21,019 bases of DNA from JBGZEX01 sp041846495 (GTDB taxonomy: Bacteria > Bacteroidota > Bacteroidia > Bacteroidales > Marinifilaceae). The position numbers and the translations under genes were made by a program. The stretch is taken from contig JBGZEX010000041.1 of the NCBI GenBank assembly GCA_041846495.1, positions 1 through 21,019 on the forward strand, in the 5' to 3' direction. Positions 1 to 7,163 of the stretch are shown here, one piece after another (the first letter of the stretch is position 1; each line of letters opens with the position of its first letter). The notes under the pieces are model-generated. The model searched no databases. It had not been told where the DNA came from and was given only the letters and a program-made list of their open reading frames with translations.

Positions 1-1
1 T

Positions 2-181
2 ACGACCTCGGACGAAGCCATAGGCGTCGTACAGGATTATCTGGAACACAATGAATCGGAACTGCATCTTATCATAAAACGGAATACACAGAAAACAAAA
101 AGCCGCCCCAACGGACGGCTCTACGAAAATAATTTGGAGAAAATTCTTTTTTCTCACGATATACCCTTATCTTTGCAATAG
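2..181 (+). CDS. possible 3' end of an unidentified gene (5' end outside window)
   Basis: A frame with no start in the window stays open for 59 codons to a TAG at 179-181. The first 30 residues (around SDEAIGVVQDYLEHNESELH) have the acidic, amphipathic character of a real protein; the other two + frames stop early or look non-coding. I do not recognise the family. Against it: the last 25 codons contain an imperfect hairpin that looks like a minus-strand terminator (101-120), and a -7-like box lies at 168-175, so the true coding end may be nearer and the tail read-through of decayed sequence. Confidence 0.35.
   Translation, partial: TTSDEAIGVVQDYLEHNESELHLIIKRNTQKTKSRPNGRLYENNLEKILFSHDIPLSLQ
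90..120 (-). terminator. candidate rho-independent terminator, minus strand
   Basis: Positions 101-108 (AGCCGCCC) pair with 113-120 (GGACGGCT) with one mismatch around a four-base loop. Read on the minus strand the stem is followed directly by TTTTTGTTTTC, a good U-tract. It would end minus-strand transcripts coming from the promoter at 610-640. On the + strand the stem is followed by CTACG, so it should act one way only. Confidence 0.5.
168..175 (+). promoter_or_regulatory. orphan Bacteroidota-type -7 box
   Basis: TATCTTTG matches the TAnnTTTG consensus, with TTC (145-147) 20 bp upstream as a weak -33 element. No + strand gene follows within 450 bp, so this is either a leftover promoter of a lost gene or a chance match. 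Confidence 0.25.
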
Positions 182-281
182 GTTATTCGAGTTGTGCAAA
201 GCGTTGTATATCACTGTTGAAGATAGGTCGCTAAATCATTACCTACTGCATTTCATAACTCATAAGGCTGTTCATAGCCAA

Positions 282-568
282 TTACTTAGACCTAAATGAT
301 AGATTTTTCAAAAAAAAGTGGATATCTTGCATATATGCACGAATTATTTTGATATACGTTTTTTTTCATTAAGCCTTTTCTCTATTTCTCTTTCGGAAAG
401 TAATTTTATGGATTTTGCATAGGTAGGATCAATTTTATAGTCTCGGCTGCGAACCCATGAATCGTATATAAAAGGATCGATATCTTTAGGTACTATTCCG
501 CGGTGTAGAAAATTATCGAATTTTTCCGCAATATCTTTATTGTAGGCTTGCATGTCGGTTGTGTGCAT
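282..568 (-). pseudogene. remnant of an AcoR-type sigma-54-dependent regulator (N-terminus only, frameshifted)
   Basis: From the ATG at 568 (or 553) the frame reads about 75 residues to a stop at 344. The stretch around FIYDSWVRSRDYKIDP resembles the start of AcoR-like sigma-54-dependent activators, where an I..SW.RS...G(V/L)(D/N)P segment precedes the sensor region. The frame breaks at a run of eight A (359-366 on the minus strand). Reading one base back gives TYIKIIRAYMQDIHFFLKNLSF and a stop at 282; this fits the next family segment (LI.IA.PFM..LY.FV.GSGF) without a gap. The GAF, AAA+ and Fis-type domains are all absent, so about 85% of the usual ~600 residues is missing. An ORF starting at 661 would begin upstream of the promoter, so I reject that start. 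The family is assigned from motif memory only; a short novel ORF is the alternative. Confidence 0.5.
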
Positions 569-609
569 ACGATGTTTTTTTATTGTTATCCGAAAAATAC
601 CGTTTATTA

Positions 610-640
610 CAAAGTTAATTCTTTTTAGTGTTAATTTCAA
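610..640 (-). promoter_or_regulatory. promoter of the regulator remnant
   Basis: On the minus strand TTG (640-638) is followed after 20 bp by TAACTTTG (617-610), a full match to the Bacteroidota TTG-N19-21-TAnnTTTG pattern. Transcription would begin near 604 and leave a leader of about 35 nt before the ATG at 568. The promoter therefore looks intact although the gene is not. Confidence 0.6.
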
Positions 641-695
641 GTGCCGAATCGGTATCGTCATTTCGATTTTCTGCGGTTATTCCGAAGATTTTTCG

Positions 696-703
696 TATGT
701 TTG
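696..703 (+). promoter_or_regulatory. probable dapA promoter (-7 box)
   Basis: TATGTTTG fits TAnnTTTG and lies 23 bp before the dapA start, giving a short leader. No convincing -33 TTG is seen at the expected distance. Confidence 0.4.
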
Positions 704-726
704 TTATCGGTTCGAACAGTTGCGAT

Positions 727-1614
727 ATGAATGAATTTAAAGGTACGGGAGTTGCATTGATAACTCCGTTTACGGAAAAATACGAAATAGACAGGGATTC
801 TCTTTTGAATGCCGTAGATTACATTATCGACGGAGGCGTCGATTTTATTGCGGTTTTGGGAACTACATCCGAAGCTCCGGCTTTGGAGGAAAGCGAAAAA
901 CGTTATATAGCTCGAACGGTAAGCAATCACGTGAGAAACAGAGTTCCGCTGATGATTGGAATAGGAGGGAATAATACGCGTGAAGTCATTCGACGAATAA
1001 ACGAATTTCCGCTGAAAAAGGACTATTCCGGCATATTAAGCGTAGTTCCATACTATAATAAACCTTCTCAGGAAGGAATATACAACCACTTCAGCAGGAT
1101 TATGGAAGAAACCGACCATCCTTTATGTCTTTACAATATTCCCGGCCGTACGGGAGTGAATATGACAGCCGAAGTAGTATGTCGATTGGCGGCCGAATAC
1201 AAACATATATTGGGAATAAAAGAGGCGAGCGGAAATTTCGAACAAATGTCCGATATTCTACAAAAATCCCGGGAAGATTTCCTCCTTTTTTCGGGAGATG
1301 ATTCCCTTACGTTACCCGTATTGTCGATAGGGGGCAAAGGAGTGATTTCAGTCGCAGCCAACATCATACCCCGAATGTTTTCCGATATGGTGAATTCCGG
1401 TTTGGAAAACCGCTTCCCGGAGGCAAGAAGCATGCATTTGAAGCTCGGAAACTTTATGCGGACCTTATTCGTCGAAGGAAATCCCGTAGGAATTAAGGCC
1501 GCTTTAAAGCAAAAAGGAATCATTCGTTCGGATGCCGTCCGTCCTCCGTTGATAAAAGCGACTCCTTCCCTTTATATCCGGATAAAGCAAAGTCTCGAAG
1601 AAGCGGGTTGTTAG
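727..1614 (+). CDS. dapA: 4-hydroxy-tetrahydrodipicolinate synthase
   Basis: Condenses pyruvate with L-aspartate semialdehyde in the cytoplasm, the first committed step to diaminopimelate and lysine. The 295-residue TIM-barrel protein has the usual family length. Visible landmarks are GTTSEAP (45-51; the canonical G of GTTGEAP is Ser here), Tyr110, Tyr136 and Arg141 in YNIPGRTGVN, and the Schiff-base Lys165 in GIKEASGN. I chose the ATG at 727 because MNEFKGTGVALITPF is the family N-terminus; a longer frame from 628 would start upstream of the -7 box. It is monocistronic and convergent with the uvrA-pyrK-pyrD-btuR unit. Homology runs to the stop, so this gene is intact although its neighbour btuR is truncated against it. 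Confidence 0.96.
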   Translation: MNEFKGTGVALITPFTEKYEIDRDSLLNAVDYIIDGGVDFIAVLGTTSEAPALEESEKRYIARTVSNHVRNRVPLMIGIGGNNTREVIRRINEFPLKKDYSGILSVVPYYNKPSQEGIYNHFSRIMEETDHPLCLYNIPGRTGVNMTAEVVCRLAAEYKHILGIKEASGNFEQMSDILQKSREDFLLFSGDDSLTLPVLSIGGKGVISVAANIIPRMFSDMVNSGLENRFPEARSMHLKLGNFMRTLFVEGNPVGIKAALKQKGIIRSDAVRPPLIKATPSLYIRIKQSLEEAGC

Positions 1615-2010
1615 TGTTATGTCGTTTTTTAAGTCCGTATTTCGGACGAAAAAAACGCAATGTTCGTCCCGGACGGAAATCAAGATTTCGTCCATAATCA
1701 ATAAATCCACATGCCGCTCTTTCAATATCCTTGAAAGTTCTTCCATCCCTTTGTTTACCTCCGCTTTGATTCCGGCTTCATCCGCATATTCGTTCATATG
1801 CGGATGGCCTTTGGCATAATTCATAACCCGGATTCCTAATTTCTTCAATACCTCCATTTCCGCATATCCGTATTTTTTCGGCTCTTTGTGAAAAGAGGCA
1901 TAGTATACTTCCATCCCGCTTCCCAATGCGCGTATTCCGAGTCCTACGGCGGAAGTCGTTTTCCCTTTTCCCGTTCCGGTATATACATGCACCAGACCTT
2001 TCGTTTTCAT
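1504..2010 (-). pseudogene. btuR: truncated cob(I)alamin adenosyltransferase (CobA/BtuR type)
   Basis: The intact enzyme adenosylates corrinoids using ATP to make coenzyme B12. The N-terminal part is convincing: P-loop TGTGKGKTT (residues 11-19) and a Walker-B-like LLIMDE (103-108), followed by ILISVRDE. Family resemblance ends near residue 115 (about position 1666). The last 53 codons are unrelated: about 17 lie in the short gap and the rest run antisense through the dapA 3' end. The family normally has 60-70 more residues here, including a conserved T-G-R segment, and the 50-bp gap to the dapA stop has no room for them in any frame. Its ATG overlaps the pyrD stop (ATGA), so it is the last gene of that operon. 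Probably inactive; a shortened working protein is less likely. Confidence 0.7.
1623..1657. repeat. inverted repeat between dapA and the btuR remnant
   Basis: The arms 1623-1637 and 1643-1657 pair at 13 of 15 positions: CG plus a T6/A6 tract, two mismatches, then GTCCG/CGGAC around a TATTT loop. The T-tract is on the 5' side of the stem on either strand, so it is not a classical terminator, but it may end or protect the convergent transcripts. Confidence 0.45.
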
Positions 2011-2912
2011 ATAAGCCCGATAATATCTTTCAATGCGGAAAATTTATTTGCATCGAGATAGGAATTTATTCCTTCTACGATTTTCAAGGATAAAGCGGGG
2101 TCGATGAAATTTCCCACTCCTATTTGAATGGCGGAGGCGCCGGCCAACAGGAATTCGATGGCATCGGATGCCGAAACGATACCGCCTATGCCGACAACGG
2201 GAATCGCTGCGACTTTGGCCACCTGCCACACCATCCGAAGAGCGACGGGTTTGACACAGGGGCCACTCAGGCCTCCGGTAATAGTACTCAGTACGGGTTT
2301 GCGTTTTTTTATATCCACGGCCATTCCCAATAGAGTATTGATAAGCGAAAGAGAATTCGCTCCCGATGTTTCCGCCGCACGTGCAATTTCCGTAATATCG
2401 GTGACATTGGGAGAAAGTTTTACCATAAGATGTTTCTTATATACTTTGCGTACTGCGGACACTACTTTTTCCGCCGAGCGAGGATCGGTTCCGAAAGCCA
2501 TGCCTCCTTCTTTGACATTGGGACAGGATATATTGAGTTCGATTCCCGGAATATCTTCCAATTCGTTGATTATCTCGGCCGTAGCGACATAATCCTCAAT
2601 GGTGGAACCCGAAACGTTAACGATGATATTGGGATTCGACCGCCGGATGCGGGGATAAATGGTTTCGGCAAAATAGTGTACTCCCTTGTTTTGAAGTCCC
2701 ACGGCATTGAGCATGCCGGAAGCCGTTTCCGCCATACGGGGATAGGGATTTCCTTCTCTCGGAGCATATGTGGTACCTTTTACGATAAAACCGCCCAATT
2801 CGCCGATGTCGATAAAATCGGCAAATTCTTCTCCGTAACCGAAAGTGCCGGAGGCCGTTAAAACGGGATTTTTTAATTTCAATCCATTGATATCGATACT
2901 TAAATCCGCCAT
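2007..2912 (-). CDS. pyrD: dihydroorotate dehydrogenase B, catalytic subunit (class 1B)
   Basis: Oxidises dihydroorotate to orotate, the fourth step of pyrimidine synthesis, using FMN and passing electrons to PyrK. The 301 residues carry the class-1 landmarks: NPVLTASGTFGYG (15-27), VKGTT (44-48), NAVGLQNKG (69-77), the catalytic Cys130 of class 1 in ELNISCPN, KLSPNV, NTLLGM, GGLSGPCVKP, and the glycine-rich phosphate-binding segments GIGGI and AGASAIQIG near the C-terminus. Cys rather than Ser as base, together with the adjacent pyrK, identifies the NAD-linked 1B form. Its start overlaps the pyrK 3' end by 13 bp and its stop overlaps btuR (ATGA), so translation is probably coupled. Confidence 0.96.
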   Translation of the reverse strand: MADLSIDINGLKLKNPVLTASGTFGYGEEFADFIDIGELGGFIVKGTTYAPREGNPYPRMAETASGMLNAVGLQNKGVHYFAETIYPRIRRSNPNIIVNVSGSTIEDYVATAEIINELEDIPGIELNISCPNVKEGGMAFGTDPRSAEKVVSAVRKVYKKHLMVKLSPNVTDITEIARAAETSGANSLSLINTLLGMAVDIKKRKPVLSTITGGLSGPCVKPVALRMVWQVAKVAAIPVVGIGGIVSASDAIEFLLAGASAIQIGVGNFIDPALSLKIVEGINSYLDANKFSALKDIIGLI

Positions 2913-3652
2913 TTCAATTCATTTATATTAAACACTGCACCTTCGGTACATACGCATTTATTTCCCGTCGCGGTTTCCGTTACACAACACAGACATGCCC
3001 CTATGCCGCATCCCATCGTATGTTCCAAAGAAACCTGACAATCGATTTTTCCGGATACGGCATAGGCAGCCACAGCCTTCATCATGGGTTCGGGACCGCA
3101 ACAATAGATGTGGTCGAATTTTTGCAACAATACCGAATGTTCGGTGGGAAATCCTTTCTCTCCCCACGTACCGTCTTCCGTTGTATAATGCACTTCGGCC
3201 AGGGCTTCGAATTCTTCACGCATAACGATATCCGCCTTTGTACGGGCTCCGATAAGAATTTCCGCATGGGCTCCGTTTTTTTTCAATTGTTTCAGCAAGA
3301 GGTATAGGGGAGCTACGCCCACACCGCCGCCTATAAGCAAATTTCGTCCGGAATTATGCATTTTGAAAGGTTTTCCGAGCGGGAGAATGAGGTTGAGTTC
3401 AGTTCCTTTTTCCATTCGAGTCAGAGCAAAACTCCCTTTTCCTGCAATTTTCACCAAAAGATATACCAGACCTTTTTCTTTGTCGTAATCGCAAACCGAT
3501 ATCGGACGACGTAAAAATACGGAATCGATTTTTGCATTGACGAAATGTCCGGCTTCCAATTCCGGTAGCTCTGCGGAATATAATACCAGCAAATGGGTAT
3601 TGGAATTAAGTTCTCGGTTTTCCAATAATTTAAAATCAAGAATTTTTTTCAT
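2900..3652 (-). CDS. pyrK: dihydroorotate dehydrogenase B, electron transfer subunit
   Basis: Ferredoxin-reductase-like subunit that carries electrons from the PyrD FMN through a 2Fe-2S cluster and FAD to NAD+. In order: FAD-binding RRPISV (48-53), the nucleotide-binding LLIGGGVGVAPLYLL (105-119), CCGPEPM (184-190), and the cluster motif with Cys215, Cys220, Cys223 and Cys235 (CGIGACLCC ... CTEGAVF). At 250 residues it has normal length. It overlaps the uvrA 3' end by 17 bp and pyrD by 13 bp, and no promoter is visible inside uvrA, so expression probably depends on the uvrA transcript. Confidence 0.95.
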   Translation of the reverse strand: MKKILDFKLLENRELNSNTHLLVLYSAELPELEAGHFVNAKIDSVFLRRPISVCDYDKEKGLVYLLVKIAGKGSFALTRMEKGTELNLILPLGKPFKMHNSGRNLLIGGGVGVAPLYLLLKQLKKNGAHAEILIGARTKADIVMREEFEALAEVHYTTEDGTWGEKGFPTEHSVLLQKFDHIYCCGPEPMMKAVAAYAVSGKIDCQVSLEHTMGCGIGACLCCVTETATGNKCVCTEGAVFNINELKWRI

Positions 3653-6419
3653 GAAGAATAAATTTTTTCTTTAAATAACGTCCCGTATAGGAAGAATCCG
3701 ATTTTATTATATCCGCCGGACTCCCGGAAAAAACGATATTCCCTCCTTTTTCGCCTCCTTCCGGTCCCATATCGATAATATAATCCACCGATTTTATTAC
3801 GTCCATATTATGCTCTACGACAACTACCGTATGTCCCCGCTCAATCAGGGCATTCAGGGACTCCATCAACTTGTCGATATCGTAAAAATGAAGTCCCGTA
3901 GTAGGTTCGTCGAAGACGAAGAGGGTAGGTTCCGCTCCTTCTTTACAAAGGAAATACGCCAATTTCACGCGCTGGCTCTCTCCTCCGCTTAGGGAAGAGG
4001 AAGATTGCCCCAAGCGAATATAACCCAGCCCCACATCGATCAGTTTCTTTAATTTATACGAAATATTCCGTTCCGAAGTATTGGAGGTATCCGAAAAAAA
4101 ATCACAGGCTTGATTCACCGTCATTTCCAATACATCGTATATGTTTTTTCCCTTGTATTTCACTTCCAAAACCTCTTCGTTGAAGCGTTTTCCTCCGCAT
4201 TTGTCGCATAATACGGACAAATCGGCCATAAACTGCATTTCCACTTTGATAACGCCTTCGCCCTGGCAGGCCTCGCAACGTCCGCCGGGTACATTGAAAG
4301 AGAAATGGGAAGGTTTGAATCCCTCGATTTTAGCTTGTGCCGTATCGGCGAATAGTTTTCGTATATCGTCCCATACTTTGATGTATGTAGCGGGATTCGA
4401 GCGCGAGGATTTCCCGATGGGATTTTGATCGATGAATTCGATTGCCCGTATGTCGGAAAGAGCGCCTTCCAATTTTTCATACTTCCCCATACGGTCGATA
4501 TGGGCATACCGATCGAAATATTTCCTCAAAGCCGGAATCAAAACGGTTTTTACGAGGGTCGTTTTACCGGAACCGCTTACACCGGTGACGGCGGTCAACA
4601 CGCCTAAGGGAATTTCGACATCGATATTTTTAAGATTGTTTTCCCGGGCACCCGTTATTTTTATAAATCGTTTCGGTTTTCTATAAACGGGAGGGAGGGG
4701 GATTTCCATTTCTCCTTTCAGGTATTTTAATGTCAGGGAGTCGGAAGTTACCGATTCCCCGGCTTTCCCCTGAAAGACGACTTCTCCTCCCAAACGGCCG
4801 GCATAAGGACCGATATCTACGATATGGTCGGCAGCTCTTATAATATCTTCGTCATGTTCCACGACGACGACCGTATTGCCGATATCGCGCAAGCGTTTAA
4901 GTACTCCTATCAAACGATCGGTATCCCGGGAATGAAGTCCGATGCTCGGTTCGTCCAATATATAGAGAGAACCTACAAGGGCGGAACCTATAGCCGAAGC
5001 GAGATTTATCCTTTGGGATTCTCCTCCCGAGAGTGTGGAGGAGAGACGGTTTAAAGTCAAATACCCCAAACCCAAGTCGGTGAGAACATCCAGCCGTTTT
5101 TCGATATCCGGCAATATGCGTTCTCCTATTTTTTCTTTCTCCGCATCCGGCCGGAAATTCCGAAAAAAGTCTCTAAGTTCGGCAATGGGCATCGTGACCA
5201 AATCCGTAATCGAGGCTCCGTTTATTTTTACGTATGAAGCTTCGGGCTTTAGACGACTTCCCTTGCAGTCCGGGCATTTGGTTTTTCCGGTATACCGGGC
5301 AATCATTACCCGGTTTTGTATTTTATATTTTTTGGATTCCAAATAGCGAAAAAAATCGTATATCCCATAAACTTTATCCGGTATACCTTCCCATAAAAGC
5401 GTTTTCTCCTTTTCATTCAATTCGATATAGGGACGATGTACGGGGAAATCGTATTTATGGGCTTCTTTTATAAAATAATTCTTCCATTCGCTCATTTTCT
5501 CTCCCCTCCAGCAACATACGGCATCCTCGTACAAACTCAGGAATTTATCGGGTACCACCAAATCTTCATCTATTCCGAGTATGTTCCCGTATCCTTCGCA
5601 TCGGGGACAGGCTCCGATAGGAGAATTGAAACTGAACATGTTTACCGAGGGAGACTCAAATTTCATCCCGTCGGCTTCATAGCCGTTAGAAAATTGTTCG
5701 AGCCCGCTTTCGGTTTCGATACAACAGCAACCGTTTCCTTCGAATAAAGCAGCTTCTACGGAATCGGTCAATCTCGAAATAGAATCCGCCGCATCCTCTA
5801 TTTCCAATCGGTCGACGACAACATATACGTCTTCATCTTTGGCGATAGTCGATTTTCCGGAAATCAAATCCGCAATGCGAACGAATTTTTCCCCGCTTTT
5901 TATACGACTGAATCCTCTGGCTGCATATCCGCTGAAATCTTGTGGAAAATTGCTACATTTCACCAAAACGACAGCCGTCTCTCCGAAATGTCGCTCCAAT
6001 AAACTCTTTACGATAGTATCCGGTTCGTCTCTTCTTACGATATTGCCCGAAATCGGAGAAACCGTATCTCCCATTCGAGCATAGAGCAGTTTCAGATAAT
6101 CGTATATCTCGGTAGTCGTTCCCACCGTAGAGCGAGGATTGGAAGTATTTACCTTTTGTTGGATGGCTATGGCCGGGGGGAGTCCCTTGATATAATCGCA
6201 TTCCGGTTTATTCAATCGGCTCATAAATTGACGGGCATAGACAGAAAGACTCTCTACATAACGCCTTTGTCCTTCGGCATACAGGGTGTCGAAAGCAAGG
6301 GAAGATTTTCCGCTTCCGGAAACTCCCGTTATAACAACAAATTCATTAAGATTGATTTTGAGGTCTATGTTTTTAAGATTATGAACCCGTATCCCCTTTA
6401 AATCGATATAGCCTTTCAT
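3636..6419 (-). CDS. uvrA: excinuclease ABC subunit A
   Basis: DNA-damage recognition ATPase of nucleotide excision repair, which loads UvrB. In 927 residues: Walker A GVSGSGKSS (32-40), signature LSGGESQR (463-470), Walker B YILDEPS (486-492), second Walker A GVSGSGKTT (613-621), complete zinc module Cys715/718/738/741, second signature LSGGESQR (810-817) and Walker B FVFDEPTTG. The first zinc module is half missing: Cys271-Cys274 (GACPRCEGYG) is present, but the upstream CxxC is replaced by NGYEADGMKF. I recall this as usual for Bacteroidota UvrA. It begins the overlapping unit uvrA-pyrK-pyrD-btuR and is divergent from the glutathione peroxidase gene. Confidence 0.97.
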   Translation of the reverse strand: MKGYIDLKGIRVHNLKNIDLKINLNEFVVITGVSGSGKSSLAFDTLYAEGQRRYVESLSVYARQFMSRLNKPECDYIKGLPPAIAIQQKVNTSNPRSTVGTTTEIYDYLKLLYARMGDTVSPISGNIVRRDEPDTIVKSLLERHFGETAVVLVKCSNFPQDFSGYAARGFSRIKSGEKFVRIADLISGKSTIAKDEDVYVVVDRLEIEDAADSISRLTDSVEAALFEGNGCCCIETESGLEQFSNGYEADGMKFESPSVNMFSFNSPIGACPRCEGYGNILGIDEDLVVPDKFLSLYEDAVCCWRGEKMSEWKNYFIKEAHKYDFPVHRPYIELNEKEKTLLWEGIPDKVYGIYDFFRYLESKKYKIQNRVMIARYTGKTKCPDCKGSRLKPEASYVKINGASITDLVTMPIAELRDFFRNFRPDAEKEKIGERILPDIEKRLDVLTDLGLGYLTLNRLSSTLSGGESQRINLASAIGSALVGSLYILDEPSIGLHSRDTDRLIGVLKRLRDIGNTVVVVEHDEDIIRAADHIVDIGPYAGRLGGEVVFQGKAGESVTSDSLTLKYLKGEMEIPLPPVYRKPKRFIKITGARENNLKNIDVEIPLGVLTAVTGVSGSGKTTLVKTVLIPALRKYFDRYAHIDRMGKYEKLEGALSDIRAIEFIDQNPIGKSSRSNPATYIKVWDDIRKLFADTAQAKIEGFKPSHFSFNVPGGRCEACQGEGVIKVEMQFMADLSVLCDKCGGKRFNEEVLEVKYKGKNIYDVLEMTVNQACDFFSDTSNTSERNISYKLKKLIDVGLGYIRLGQSSSSLSGGESQRVKLAYFLCKEGAEPTLFVFDEPTTGLHFYDIDKLMESLNALIERGHTVVVVEHNMDVIKSVDYIIDMGPEGGEKGGNIVFSGSPADIIKSDSSYTGRYLKKKFILHEKNS

Positions 6420-6443
6420 GAAAAATTCCCGATATTGCTATGG

Positions 6444-6464
6444 CAAAGATACGACTAAAAGCCG
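6444..6464 (-). promoter_or_regulatory. uvrA promoter with dyad element
   Basis: On the minus strand TATCTTTG (6451-6444) is a perfect -7 box, 24 bp before the uvrA ATG. Directly upstream is CGGCTTTTAGTCG, an almost symmetric element that recurs with one change in the same place at the SDR promoter (12720-12740). A -33 box is not clear; TTC candidates lie 18 and 23 bp upstream. Confidence 0.6.
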
Positions 6465-6553
6465 AGTTTGAATTGAAGAAGGCATATTTTTTGTCTCGAA
6501 TTCCTAAACGATTGAGAAAAAAGAAAATTTGTTTAATTAAAATCAACAGTCTT

Positions 6554-7120
6554 ATGAGTACATTATCAATCAAAAAAATCACGGCTGGAGTGTGCCTCTT
6601 ATTCGCATTATTCCTTCAAGAGGCAAATGCCCAGAAAGCTTCGAAATCCATTTACGAGTATACGGTAAAAACAATCGATGGGAATATGTTGTCCTTGAGC
6701 CGGTTTAAAGGGAAAAAACTGATGATCGTAAATGTCGCTTCCGCATGTGGATTAACTCCCCAATACAAGCAGCTTCAGGAAATATACGAAACCTATAAAG
6801 ACAGGGATTTTGAGATTATCGCCTTTCCTTCCAACGATTTTGCGAATCAAGAACCGGGTTCCGATAAAGAAATCAAAGAATTTTGTTCTTCAAAGTTTAG
6901 GGTTTCTTTTCTGATGATGTCTAAAATTTCTGTAAAAGGAAAGGATAAATCTCCTGTTTATGAATGGCTTACAACTAAATCGCTCAATGGAAAAGGAGAC
7001 TATGAGGTGGTTTGGAATTTTCAGAAATTTCTAATCGATAGGGACGGCTCTCTTTATAAAGTAATACCTCCCAAAACCCTTCCCGAAGACAAGGAAATCA
7101 TAGAGTGGATTAATAATTGA
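6554..7120 (+). CDS. exported glutathione peroxidase-family thiol peroxidase
   Basis: Reduces hydrogen peroxide or lipid hydroperoxides; Cys-type bacterial members usually take electrons from thioredoxin. The 188-residue protein begins with a signal peptide (KK, hydrophobic residues 9-21, likely cleavage after ANA at 26), so it should act in the periplasm. Peroxidatic Cys65 lies in NVASACG, with catalytic-site Gln99 in QEPGS and Trp154-Asn155 in VVWNFQKF. Cys111 (FCSSKF) sits where the resolving Cys of two-Cys members lies. The usual FPCNQF is FPSNDF here. I chose the ATG at 6554 because it starts the signal peptide; the frame from 6440 would cross the uvrA promoter. Divergent from uvrA; no clear -7 box of its own. 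Confidence 0.9.
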   Translation: MSTLSIKKITAGVCLLFALFLQEANAQKASKSIYEYTVKTIDGNMLSLSRFKGKKLMIVNVASACGLTPQYKQLQEIYETYKDRDFEIIAFPSNDFANQEPGSDKEIKEFCSSKFRVSFLMMSKISVKGKDKSPVYEWLTTKSLNGKGDYEVVWNFQKFLIDRDGSLYKVIPPKTLPEDKEIIEWINN

Positions 7121-7121
7121 T

Positions 7122-7160
7122 TTATTCTCCCCTGTCTCAATAGGGGGCAGGGGAGAATAA
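7122..7160. terminator. hairpin between convergent genes, probable bidirectional terminator
   Basis: 7122-7134 (TTATTCTCCCCTG) and 7148-7160 are perfectly complementary over 13 bp around a 13-base loop. It lies directly after the peroxidase stop and directly after the 3' end of the convergent hydrolase remnant. The stem ends in AT-rich pairs; a long U-tract is lacking. Confidence 0.65.
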
Positions 7161-7163
7161 AAC

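Noticed and set aside
328..339. Perfect 12-bp palindrome TGCATATATGCA
   Set aside because: It lies inside the frame-corrected coding part of the regulator remnant (the AYMQ region), so it is best explained as coding sequence; no second copy noticed.
2128..2592. Long + strand ORF opposite pyrD
   Set aside because: Antisense shadow of a well-conserved enzyme; no start signals or domain features.
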